Below, in pieces: positions 9,801 to 20,051 of a DNA stretch of 64,000 nucleotides. The stretch is from Blepharisma stoltei. Taxonomy: Eukaryota; Ciliophora; Heterotrichea; Heterotrichida; Blepharismidae. Both the position numbers and the translations under genes were made by a program. The first letter of the stretch is position 1. Each line of letters begins with the position of its first letter. Below the pieces are notes generated by a model. That model had not been told where the DNA came from and did not search any database. It saw only the letters and a program-made list of their open reading frames with translations. The stretch spans positions 744,001 through 808,000 of the forward strand of contig CAJZBQ010000030.1 of the NCBI GenBank assembly GCA_914767885.1. Reading direction: 5' to 3'.

Positions 9801-12800
9801 GTGGCTCCTCATGGAATTTTCCTAAATAATTAGTTAAATCTTCTAAAAACCTCTGACTCTGTTTACAAAGCTCAAGCAGCAGATCAAAAGTGCAGTTTCT
9901 CGTATCAGTGTGTTTGCATTTTGGAGGATTTATGCCATGTCTATCAATTTTATCAGGGACTTCGAATAAGCATTTTTCTAAAAATAAATTTCTATGCTTT
10001 TCTTCAGGCTCTATCCTAGTTTTGCTTCAAGCTGATGTTAGAACTTTCATGATCCCACACAGAACGACGTCTTTTTCATTGCTATTTTTTTCTCCTGGCA
10101 TACACTCGATTTTTACCATTAAAGTTTCAACAGAGTTTTTTAAATGGTCGCCTTCAGGCTCATATTTTTGTATGACTGACGCTATGCTTATTTATAGAGA
10201 TAAATATTTTGAATTTTTTTAATGAAAAATGATTGGCAGTTTCTTGGAATGGAATAATAATTCCCAAAACTCTGAAGATTTTTTATGCTCATTGATAGCA
10301 GTTTCAGTGAGATTTCAAAGCTCAGCATAAACCTGTGAGAAAATTCCTGAATATTCAAAAATTTCTTCTAATAAAGACCGAGATAAGTGGCTGTATTGAG
10401 TGTCTGGGCAGTTTATCAAGCAGTCAGCGAAAAGGTTACTTAAAAGCCCATTAACAGAAGCCAATAATCCTCCTAAAGCGCCAGCATCATTGTTGTCTAT
10501 AAGTCTTATAAGTCAGCTCATAGCTTTAAATAGCTCCTCTAAATCAGTTAAAATCCCTGGTGACACTATAGATTTGCTGATTAAGCTGAAACTTCCTAAT
10601 AAAGAGCTAGCAAAATTCCAAGCATCATCTATTTGATTGTGAGATTTTATAAGGTTTCCTAAAACTATTAGCATTGATGACTCCTTCATCGCAATTAATT
10701 TCCCACCTTCTGCTTCTTTTTGGCTATTGAAAATCTGGGTTAAGTATTTTGTGCCTCCTGCTTTATAGAATTTTTCAGACCATTCTGCATTTCCAGCTAG
10801 CTTTAAAATGATATTCCAGCTTTTATTGCATTAATTTTTATAGGTTATAAATACATTATAATGAAATATATAAAGGAATAAGAGATATTTAAACAATAAA
10901 GCATTTGATGCATAGACCCCATATCAATTAACTGTTGCACCGGTTTTTCAAGCCTATTTAAGTCTTCTACAAGTTTTTCATTTATTGGTAAAGCTACCAA
11001 TAAGCTCCAAGCTAAATCTGAATAATGTTTATCTGCTTTTGACAGCAATAGAAACAATGACTTTATCAAGTCTTGGTTTTGTGATAAGGCTTGTTTTGCA
11101 TTGAATTCAATAGGTCCTTCTTCATCAAAATCAGCAACTAGCCAATACAATTTTAACGATTTTAGCTCAATGTCGTCTTCATAGCTTCCATAGACTTTAT
11201 CAACAATATGTAATGTTGTCCTTTCTAAAGGCTGATTATAAGCTTTTGCGACCTCTTTTCTCAGATGGCGAATATTTTTGTTTTGGTTGACAAAAATTTG
11301 TTTATAGTCTTTTCCGTGGGTTTCCTTTGTATATATTGAATAAGTTTTTCCAGAATCATCGTCGTCGTCTTCACATAGTAAATATCGTAATAAAGTAAGC
11401 CCTCGCTTTACTAATTGGTCAGACTCTGAGTTGTTTATAATGGTTTGGAGAAGGGAATTAGTGAAATCGTTAAGAATGGCTCCGGCTTCCATAAGTAAAT
11501 TTTCGTGGTATCTGGTTAAAAGACCTACAAGGAGCTTTAAAGCGTCGTGACTAATATCGTCACTTTTTGCGTTGAGCTGGATTAAAAGAATTTTGTCGAT
11601 AGCGATTACGTCTTTAGAAAGTCTAGTTTTGAACCTCAGGTTTGGAGCGTCTATGTTTTTATAGCAATTGTTAAGATTTATAAAGAGCCATTTGAAGCTT
11701 TCAAACCCAAGTGGAGTAACATTTTCACTAGAAAAGTGACTTTCGTTAACTCCTCTTGTATTAGAAAGCAAAAATAATTTTAATTTATATTAAAATTTAT
11801 AATCCTGATTTGTAGATATTGAAAAGATAAATTAATTTTCTTTATACAATTATGCTTTAGGTCTTTGAAATTTAATAGAATATGCTCGAGGTTTTATTGT
11901 CAAAATTATCACTTATATATTTTTAAAGCTAAATTTATTAAAATTTATTGCTCATTCGGAGAGAGAGAATAAGGAAATTGCTTCTAAATAGCTCTTCTGC
12001 AGTTACGGTATTTACTGGGAAACTGTATTTTAAGCCGTGCATTAGCCACCTATAGAAGATATCAGATTCTTTATTGCCTGAAATTCCTGAATTTATTAAA
12101 ATTTCCCATAAGGTGCTTAAATGGGCTGAGGTAATTTCAATATTTCTTTCTGATGAGTAGTATATGAATTCTATAAACAAAAGTCTTTTTTTAATATTTT
12201 TTTCATGAGAGTATGCTATTTATACTAATTTATTTATACTTTAAATCAAAATAGCTATAATAATCAATTTACTATAATTAGTATATCTTTCATTAGCTAT
12301 TTCTCCATTTTTCGCCTTTATCATATAAATTCTTAAGCTTTCAATTACTAAATCTCTTAAATTGTTTTGCTGCTCAAGCTTTTGGATTTTATATGATTTT
12401 TTGTTTCCTTCTTGATTTCCACCTAAAATTCTGATTAACAACTTTAATGCTTGAGGCACTGAATTATTATTCCTTATCAAGCCGATAGCTTTCTTTTTAT
12501 ATTCCTTTATAAGCCTTTTGCAGCAGTCTAAATTTAAAATATTCCCTAAATATTTTGTAGCAAGTTTACACAAATTTACAGGCGAACTATCCAGCATTAA
12601 ATTTTCTAAAATACTAATTCCGTATCATTTCTCATTCCAAGTCTCTTTTTCTTCAGCTGCTTTTGAAGAAGTCATTATAGCGCGTGATGAGAAATCATGG
12701 ATTAATTGTAAAAACTGCTCATCATAATTTTCCAGCTTAACTTTTAAGAAATGTTCAAATAGAAAATCATTTTGGTTTTCATTTAAAAATGGCACAATTT

Positions 12801-14676
12801 CTACAATAACTGCATAGGTTGCACGGATATAAGACTCATGTTTGGACATGGCAGATTCCCATAAAATTTCTAGGTCTTTTCCTTCAAGTCTTCCAAGCCG
12901 AGCTAAAAATCTAAGCATAGGCCCAGATCGTTTGATTAGCTCTATATGTGGCCTTTCAAATAAAATTAAGCTGATAAGGCCTTCAGCAATTAGCCACTCT
13001 TCTAGCTCTTTTTCACTGACCTTTACCTTGGAGTTGTCGAATCCTATAACTTTTCCTTCAATGCTTTCTATGACCAAATTTATTTCTGTTAACCCTTTAA
13101 TTCTTTTTTCTAAATAATTGCATTTCAGCATCTTTAGAAACAGCCCAAGTTTATTATTTTCTAATGCAGGGTTATTGAGTTCTCCTGATAGTTTTCCCAT
13201 ACTGGCAAGTAAATTTAATATTTCTTCATATTTCAGATCTTTTAATTCGGTATCTGAAATATCCTGCACTATGCTATATATTCTAGCCCTTACAATTAAC
13301 ATTTTCATATTATTAAAATTATTTTTCCATAAAAAATTTAACCAAATTTACTATAATTTTAATCCTCTGAAATATCAAACCAGTGAACTCCGTAAAGAAT
13401 TTATTTGAAAATTCTGCATCAATAAACTGGTTAATTGCGTACAGCAATATCTGATTAACAAACGTAAAAGGCACTCTTGACTGGTCATTGTTGTTCCTAA
13501 TAATATCTAATACTGCATCAAACCCTCCTATTTTTGCAAAAAGATTTATCAAATATAGCAAAGTTTCTGAATAGTTTGAACTTCTTAAATTTGTTATTGA
13601 CACTGGCTCATAGTCCCCTGGGACTTCGTCATAATATAAGAAAAACTCTGAAACCCTATTTTCCAATGCAAAAAGTTTATTTAAAGTACTCAATAACTCT
13701 GGCCAAGCATTAGCTAATGCAACCTTACTATCAGTTAAAAATAAATCAGGCTGGGAAAGTCCTTGGTAGTAATATGGGAATAATTTTGGAGCTTCCTTAA
13801 GCCATTTTACTATTAGGCTAATCGTTTTTGAGAAAAGCGACACAGAAATGGGGAGATGGTCTTTATTTGATTTGAAGTCATAAACCAGCAAGTTTTCTAT
13901 GAAAATAAAGAGCTTTCCCCTGTAGAATTGGGTGATTTCAAAGGCTGATTCATTTTCAGGGGTCCCTGAGAGTAGTTAGTTAAAACGATTATGCTGGCCA
14001 TAATTGGATCTAGACACTAGCCATGGCCCCCACCTTTGCTCCAAAAAATCGTCCTTTTGGATTTCTGACCTAAACCACCTGCCCAGGGGATCAACTCTCC
14101 TGGGCAGAGCCATTTCTTTGAGATACCTCGATGGTCCCGATGAGAGAAGACCATGCAGTAGGCAAAACCTGTCTAGCCCATCTGGCAGGTACAGGAAAAC
14201 CTTCGGGGAGAAACAAAACTTCCCTTCTCGGCAAGGCATTTCCAATCCTGAAAGCTTCTTCAAAAAGGCACAGAGGCCCTGTTTTCAGCCTCATCAATAT
14301 GTATCCCAACTGCTTCATAGGGAGTTCTCCTCGGAGTCCACTTTCTGTCAACGCCTTCATTTTATTTCTCCCCAGATAGTAGGGAATCTATCATTTGATG
14401 CATATAATCCATCTCTGTGGAGGAATATTCCCAGTCGCGGTATGCTTTACGCTTAGGACCAGTGTAGCATTTTGTTTGTTTTCTGAATGGCGCGAGCTTA
14501 GAAGTTTTAAATGGGTACGTTGTATTCCATTTGTCACCCCACCCATCCATGGTGACTGCAATTGTACGTGAAGGTTGAGAGATACTAATCACTGTTGCCA
14601 TGCATCAGTCATTCATGCTGTCTTTAGCATCAATGAATTTTCCAACTTGACACCAAAACGGAAGAGGCTCTGTCAT
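6871..14676 (-). CDS. Giant ubiquitin-specific protease (USP9X/USP34-like), ten IESs
   Basis: Deubiquitinase of peptidase family C19, about 2,260 aa after joining. Seen: Cys box GLKNLGCTCYMNSLLQQLF (near 9.7 kb), QMDVDEFF, a zinc-type CDHCEAK motif, NYLVIALRRFEFD, and the His box RGIIIHSGTAESGHYYS (near 8.8 kb). Upstream lies a long helical N-terminal region (10-14 kb) with a ubiquitin-like stretch near 11.2 kb (IFVNQNKNIRHLRKEVAKAY). Both ends carry small barrel-like motifs: KFIDAKDSMNDWCMATVI at the N-terminus and FQPGNEVDVLDQTGQNYIKV at the C-terminus. Start ATG 14674-14676; stop TAA at 6871. Several in-frame TGA codons are read as Trp. Ten TA-bounded inserts interrupt it, and their removal keeps frame throughout. 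Substrate unknown. Confidence 0.88.
7313..7382. other. Short TA-bounded IES (about 70 bp)
   Basis: Flanked by TTTTTAGGCA-like sequence on both sides. Removing it gives SEVFRQIIMQKTNEMAW. Confidence 0.75.
8833..8885. other. Short TA-bounded IES (about 53 bp)
   Basis: Junction gives NMDIVPNKKFNDDYYNYKL, leading into the USP His box. Confidence 0.75.
9472..9543. other. Short TA-bounded IES (about 72 bp)
   Basis: Removing it gives SSDKMYINTKNFAKSF, matching USP family spacing. A tempting start (MVNLAEIS) lies inside the insert and is not real. Confidence 0.8.
10165..10221. other. Short TA-bounded IES (about 57 bp)
   Basis: Frame-restoring junction KLPIIFHYEPEGDHLK. Other TA choices break frame. 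Confidence 0.65.
10826..10872. other. Short TA-bounded IES (about 47 bp)
   Basis: AT-rich with stops. Joins ...NISYSF to KSWNIILKLAG. The exact TA is ambiguous among neighbours. Confidence 0.55.
11761..11947. other. TA-bounded IES (about 187 bp)
   Basis: AT-rich insert in the N-terminal region of USP. Joins LSLRMSN to TRGVNESHF. Confidence 0.7.
12194..12259. other. Short TA-bounded IES (about 66 bp)
   Basis: Joins YSKLII to KKRLLFIEFIYY in frame. Confidence 0.6.
13293..13350. other. Short TA-bounded IES (about 58 bp)
   Basis: GTA/GTA pairing joins RIKIIV to RARIYSIVQDIS and corrects a one-base phase difference between the two ORFs. Confidence 0.6.
13975..14368 (-). mobile_element. SINE-like element S2 (IES within USP)
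   Basis: GC-richer insert of about 394 bp. The minus-strand head is GAAATAAAATGAAGGCG; the tail ends ATCGTTTTAACTAAC. It is flanked by imperfect repeats of 12-13 bp (TACTaTCtGGGGA / TACTcTCaGGGA). Excision at the TA pair 13973-13974 / 14380-14381 gives MIDSLLSGTPENESAF. Confidence 0.7.
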
Positions 14677-15312
14677 AATTATTGTAAACAGATATGGCCA
14701 AGTAAAAATGTCATTGATTCTAAATTAGTGATATATTTTTATGTTTTATTAGGCATCAAACTTTGAGAATATCGATAATTTAAGATTTTCTTAGAAAAAT
14801 GATCGATTTCTAAAGAAAAGCATAACAAAATATTTAGTCGGAATGTAATTATTTACAACAATTTGATTATCAAAAATAAAGGTATGTTTTTATTAAAAAT
14901 TTTAGCCTTTCAGAATTAATCGATTTATCTAGCTTCATTAACAGCCAAACATCAATAACTTCTTAAATCTACAATTCTTATCTCTATCAGTATTTCTTTC
15001 TATCCCAAATAACATTTTCCGCTATCTAAATATCCCATAAATAATCTCTCACAAAAATGGCTTAAATTAAAAACTCGGACTTTTTTCTATCGCAGGATTC
15101 AACTCAAAACGATTTAATCTTTCGCCTTTTACTAAAGATTACCGTGAGTTGGATCTTAGTTGCGATTTGACACTTTTTTTGTAGGTGACTTTAAGCCACC
15201 CCTTCAATTAAAATAACAGAATATAAAAAAAATCTCTCTTGATTTATAAGAAATTTCATTTTTATTATGTCTTTTCTTATCCCATTAAACAATATTTTAA
15301 TATTGTTCAAAA
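14677..15312. other. Intergenic, divergent promoter region
   Basis: AT-rich spacer of about 640 bp between the divergent USP and RING genes. No ORF, RNA gene or repeat recognised. Confidence 0.5.
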
Positions 15313-15984
15313 ATGAGTAATTTAGAAGTTCATAGACATCATGCCCATAGAAAATCGTCCAAAAACCACTTCACTTGTGAATTTTGCCATGCCAAGCTTC
15401 CAATCGGGACAGAGCAAGCCCATCAAGAGCAATGTCCAGAGGTGCAAAGAGTCCTTCAAGAAAATCCGCTTGAAGAAATTTCCTGCGAGCTCTGCGAAGT
15501 CGTTTTACCTGTTGACGAAATGAACGACCACATATTAGCCCATCTTTTAGAAAATGAGGCCCAACAAGAAGCTCAAAATAGCCAGCAAAGGGAAAATTCT
15601 CCTGTAAATAATGCACCTCGAATAGAAAATAGGAATAATATGATTGGAATGGACAACACCCAGAGAATAAGAATTATTTTGCAAAACAATGGGAGACCTC
15701 GAGGATTTTTGATGATAAATTCGCCTGTATTTAATAGAGCAGGAGCTCCAAGACGAGTCTACCATAAACCAGTCCAAAGGCCAGCTGATTCTTCAAAAGT
15801 GAGGAATTTCCCTGTTTCGAGGTTTAAATCTGAAGAAAATGTATCGTGCACGATATGTATGGAGCAGATTAAGAAGAAAGAAAAAGTGAAGACGTTGCCT
15901 TGCATGCATATTTTTCATCCTTATTGCATAGATGAATGGTTATCGAGAAGTAATCAGTGTCCAATATGCAAGTTTCAAATATAG
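15313..15984 (+). CDS. RING-H2 zinc-finger protein (probable E3 ubiquitin ligase)
   Basis: 223 aa, uninterrupted. A C-terminal RING-H2 is seen (CTICMEQI ... CMHIFHPYCIDEWL ... CPIC, residues about 180-220). Near the N-terminus there are two short Cys/His fingers (CEFCHAKLP... and CELCEVVLP..., each followed by H-x3-5-C/H), like TRAF or di19-type fingers. The central region (about 80-170) is Asn/Gln/Arg-rich and probably disordered. An E2-binding ubiquitin ligase is likely from the RING-H2. Substrate unknown. Confidence 0.9.
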   Translation: MSNLEVHRHHAHRKSSKNHFTCEFCHAKLPIGTEQAHQEQCPEVQRVLQENPLEEISCELCEVVLPVDEMNDHILAHLLENEAQQEAQNSQQRENSPVNNAPRIENRNNMIGMDNTQRIRIILQNNGRPRGFLMINSPVFNRAGAPRRVYHKPVQRPADSSKVRNFPVSRFKSEENVSCTICMEQIKKKEKVKTLPCMHIFHPYCIDEWLSRSNQCPICKFQI

Positions 15985-16560
15985 AGAAATACGTAATATA
16001 TTTATTGAACAAGAATATAGAAGTTAATATTGAGAAAATTACTTGTTTATTTTTAGGAAACAGGAAATAATTCTTTCTCTCCTCTTCATGAAAAACAAAA
16101 ATATTTTCTTGCTTATGGAAGGGTTTTTATTTTTTAAAAAATCTTATAGTAAATTTTTTGAAATTTAAAAAATCCCTATTTGCAATATTGGAAACCGAAA
16201 ATTAATTTAGTTTGTGAAATTTATCTTTAAAATTCAAGGTGTTTGAAATTAAGCAAATTAGCTAGAGATTTCATTATACTAATTATTACTTATATATCAA
16301 ATTTTTTTTCATAGAAATGTTTAGATTGAAAAATTATTTTTACCCAAAAATCAGTGATTTTTCCGATAGTTTTACTTGCAAAACGAGGGGGATTTATAAA
16401 ATAATATTTCCATTTAAAAAGTGAATATAAATGTATGGGTTTAATTGTAAATAGATGTATTTTTTTAAAATAAATTGTGCATCGGTTAGTTTACGTCACT
16501 TTGCCATGTATTTATATAAAAAGCTCTTATGGTTATATCGTATAAAATCATTAAATTATC
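15985..16560. other. Intergenic with a decayed MITE
   Basis: AT-rich. Contains the MITE relic listed separately; otherwise nothing recognisable. Confidence 0.5.
16105..16405 (+). mobile_element. Decayed copy of MITE family A
   Basis: The internal core matches the CGTGAGCGAAC MITEs: GAAATTTAAAAAAATCC-like, then TAGAGATTTCATTATACTAA and ACTTATATATCAAA. The terminal CCTCCGTGAGCGAACAAAA arms have been lost or degraded (only GAAGGG and GAGGGGG remain). The outer limits are approximate. Confidence 0.6.
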
Positions 16561-16569
16561 GCGTAAATC

Positions 16570-16970
16570 TTAAACTTCGTTAATTCGTAAATCTGGGAAT
16601 ATTGATTTCTTCATAAAGCTTGATGTAATTAAAAATGCGAGCTCGTTTTCTGTACGATGAAAGGAAAAACATGTAGAGCGTGATGTACTTGGGGATGAAT
16701 CCATGTCTTTTCCTGAAGAATTTGTTTTTTCGCTTATTGTGCTTTTCCTTATATTTTCTAGGAAAAATAGCTTTAAATTTGCAATGGGCAATCGAAGGGA
16801 AAACACTATACCCAGTTATTATATTCTTGGAATTCTCCATTAGAAGTCAAGCTGATATCGTCGAAATCATCATCGCTTTTTAGCTTTTGAAACTCTGCTT
16901 GGCTCGTTATTGTTAGATTCGAGGTAAAATTAAGCTCACCATGTTCTGTGTTTGATTCACAGCAACCCAT
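16570..16970 (-). CDS. Small MGCC-type acylated protein (frame not fully resolved)
   Basis: Begins MGCCESNTEHGELNF, a strong N-myristoylation plus palmitoylation signature, followed by an acidic stretch (KSDDDFDDIS). The first frame stops at TAG near 16808. Two downstream frames are open; one (FFLENIRKSTISEK...) can be joined by removing about 35 bp between TAs at 16774-16775 and 16809-16810. I cannot decide between frames. Likely a small membrane-anchored protein of unknown function. Confidence 0.4.
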
Positions 16971-17752
16971 TTTAATATAATTTTAGCTATGGAATTTTAG
17001 AAGAATTTCTTGAAATAAGCAATTCAAGTATATAGAAATTTTATAAGCAAGATGCTATAAAAATGAATTTAGATAGCAGTAGATAATTTTCTGTTGAGTT
17101 AAAACTAAAAATATAAAGATTTAAATCTAAGGAAAAGAAAGTTATCTAAAGAATGGTAAGATTTTCTATATAATTTATATTATATTTCAGTAGCAGTATT
17201 ACTAAAAAGAATTTTTATAATATTTGTTTAGCATAAAAATATTCATAAGTAAACACTTTTAAATTGAATATAAGTTTTATAAACAAATTATGACAGCAAA
17301 ATAAATTCGATTATTTAGAATAATAATCTTGAACTAAATAATTATTCACAAATCATATATAGAATAACTAAATTTAAATCATGATTGAGATTTTATTTTA
17401 TAGCAAGGACTATTATAAATATCTCTATGTGCTAAAAATGACAAGTTAACCTCAGCAGGCTAAAATTAACAATATCCGAGTTTATAAGAAGATTAATTTG
17501 TAGTTTTATATTTTCATCTGCTTTTATTAATGTTCATAACAGAAAAGTATTTCATAATATCATTCTTCTGAATTATATCAAAAAAGGCTTATTTTTTTAA
17601 ATCATATTTTAGGCAATAAATAAGTTTACTTAAATTATAAAAGAAGTTATATATCTTATCATTATAATTAAACATTAGATATCAGGTATTCTTTTAGTTT
17701 CAAATTATTCTTACACCTCTCTTATTTTGAATCTTTTTATTTTTATAAAAAG
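16971..17752. other. Intergenic, AT-rich
   Basis: About 780 bp of AT-rich sequence with no convincing ORF or repeat, ending at the tRNA gene. Confidence 0.5.
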
Positions 17753-17824
17753 CGACTCCACAGGGAATTGAACCCCGACTATAAGCTCCGTAGGCTCACG
17801 TGCTAACCCTTACACCATGGAGCC
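17753..17824 (-). tRNA. tRNA-Arg (ACG)
   Basis: The 72-nt minus-strand cloverleaf folds fully. Acceptor GGCTCCA/TGGAGTC (one G-T pair), D-arm with GGTTAGCA, anticodon stem TGAGC/GCTTA with loop CTACGGA (anticodon ACG), T-arm CGGGG-TTCAATT-CCCTG, discriminator G. No intron. A34 would be read as inosine for CGN codons. Confidence 0.93.
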
Positions 17825-17960
17825 GTGTGTAGTGCTTTTTATCAGTTTTTGTTTAAATTCCCAAGTTTATATTATTGTGGATAAATTTTATTTTTCAATC
17901 GCAAACTGTCCATTTTCCATAAAAAATCGCCAAATTTTAATAAAATTTATCAAAGCCAAA

Positions 17961-19826
17961 ATGCTTTATGGTTGTACTTGTATATCTTTAGCAATTTTTG
18001 TCCTTTTAACCTCCTGAATCTGGCTACCCTTCCTCCTAGTAACTTCCCCAGTATGGCTTTCCTTTACCTTAATTGCATACGGCCTGCTGAAAGGTTTAGG
18101 ATTTTGGTCACAATTTCTTCGCCTCTTTATTGATGCTTATATTTGGCTGCTTTTCCGAAGTGACAAGCCTAGAAAATACTTATTCCCCTCCGTGAGCGAA
18201 CAAAAATTTTTTATGGAAAAAAATTTTGATATATAAATGATAACTATTATCATGAAATTTCGAGCTAATTCTGTTTAATTTTAAACAAATTGCGTTTTAA
18301 ACATAAATTTTACAAATTAAATTAATATTTGCCTTCCAATTTTAGAGAAGTGGGATTTTTTTTTCAATTCCGAAAAAATGTTTTTAAAAAAAAAAAATTA
18401 ACCCCTCCATAAAAGAAAATTTTTTTTGTTCACTCACCAAGGGAGGGAGTTATGGAAAAAGTTTTACAATTTTCTCTGCCGCATGTACCCACAATCTGGC
18501 TGGAAAATTATAAACTATGGCTATGCTATCAATACAGAGACCGGGCACACCATTGTATTAGATGAAGATGAAGAAACTGAGCGCTATCCTTATCAGCTTT
18601 ATCATTATATAGCTACTGGGCTTAAGAAATTCCCAAATCTAGCCGGATTAACAGTTCTTGATATTGGATGTGGAAGAGGTGGAGGATTAGCTTATGTTGC
18701 AAAATATTTAAAGCCAGCCAATGCAATTGGGATTGATTATTCAAGAGACCAAATTGATTTTTGTAATAAAAACTATATGTATATCTATTTGAATTAATAA
18801 TTATTATTTCTATAATTAAATTTAATTTATTGTGCAAATATACTATAATCTCCCAAATACTACTTTTGTATGCTCGGATGCAGAAAAACTTTTACTCAAA
18901 AATGAGCTTGCTGATATTGTGATTTCATATGCATTAAAATGACGTGGAGAACCAACCCACCCTCTTAACAACTGTAGATGGGGAGACCCAGAAGCCTTGT
19001 GGAAGAGAGGATGACGTTAGGTGATGTGCATCAGTCAGGCTTTACTTGGTTTGGAGGAGCTCAGCGTCAGATTAGACTGACCGCAGCTTATTTTCAGGTA
19101 GTTTTATCTCTGGGGAAGATGAAAGCTTGATGTTAGGAAGAGAATGCCCAGGTGAGTCCTTCAGGCCAATAAGGCGATTTCCTTGTGTGATACCGTAAGT
19201 TGCACTCTAGGCAACGAGTTCCATTTTGGTCGACACCTCGGTCAGAAAATTCGTTTTTCTTTTTTTTAGAAAGGCAACCCAAGTCAGTCGTACATCACGG
19301 TGGCCCATCCCACTACTACTCCATCTAGTGTAGGAGCCCATTTCTAGAGGAGCAAGCCTATAGGGAGACGGCAGGCAGTCGCAAAGAAGATATACATAAA
19401 TATCTATCCAAGGTATAACAGTGAGTTTTTCTTTAATCTTAACTAAACATTGTGATTTCTATTGAAAGTTGCCATTGTTTTGGAAATCTAAGAGCGTTCG
19501 TATCAGAAGTCGAAAGAGTTCTGAAGCCAGGTGGCCAATTTTTTGTGGCTGATTATTTAGCAATAGGGGATGTCCCAGAATTTGAGGAGTGTTTAAATTC
19601 TGCAGGTCTAGAACAGCAGGAAAAGCAAGATATAACAGAAAATATATTGATCTCTTTAAAGTTTGATAGCAACAGAAGAGTGGATTGGATCGAAAACTAT
19701 ACACCTTTTTATTTCCATAGAATGCTGAAAAGATTTTCAGGGATCGAAGGATCAAATGTTTATAACCAAATGGAGGCAGGAGATTGGGTGTATTTGGCTT
19801 ATCACTTTATTAAACGTAAGAATTAA
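17961..19826 (+). CDS. Membrane-anchored SAM-dependent methyltransferase
   Basis: Class I methyltransferase. Seen: two N-terminal hydrophobic segments (LAIFVLLTSWIWLPFLLV and following), motif I LDIGCGRGGG, acidic motif II (GIDYS), a SIESCHCF motif and RVLKPGGQFFVADY, typical of small-molecule methyltransferases. Three inserts cut it: a MITE (18183-18452), a 70-bp IES (18776-18845) and SINE-like S3 (about 18917-19461). Joins give RKYLWKKFYNF and NKNYNLPNTTF. The reading across S3 should be ADIVISIESCHCF by homology. In-frame TGA near 18015 is Trp. Substrate unknown; a lipid or hydrophobic molecule is plausible given the anchor. Confidence 0.85.
18183..18452 (-). mobile_element. MITE family A copy A1 (270-bp IES)
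   Basis: Ends TA-TTCCCCTCCGTGAGCG and GGGAGGGAG-TTA; the core is in reverse orientation relative to A3. Removing it and keeping one TA joins KYL to WKKFYNF in the methyltransferase. Same length as A5. Confidence 0.85.
18776..18845. other. Short TA-bounded IES (about 70 bp)
   Basis: Joins CNKNY to NLPNTTFVCSDAE in frame; the insert is AT-rich with stops. Confidence 0.75.
18927..19448 (+). mobile_element. SINE-like element S3 (IES within methyltransferase)
   Basis: About 522 bp, head ATATGCATTAAAATGACG, GC-rich body, AT-rich tail. Exact 11-bp target-site duplication ATTGTGATTTC at 18916-18926 and 19449-19459. TA pairs near the edges keep frame but none reproduces the ideal protein join (see findings). 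Confidence 0.8.
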
Positions 19827-20051
19827 GTGTGGAAAATATTAAAATATGACGTGATAAATTAATTATCTTATAAATGCAAAATATTCTCAAATGAATTTTG
19901 ATAGAAATTAATGAAAAATCAATCAATCTCCCTCAGAATATAGGAAAATTTAAATTGTCCTCCATCAATTTTTGCCGTTTTTCATAGTTTCCTTATCTAA
20001 ATTTCAGTTAAACTTAATATTCAAATTCCAATTTTCAGTTAAAAATTCAAT

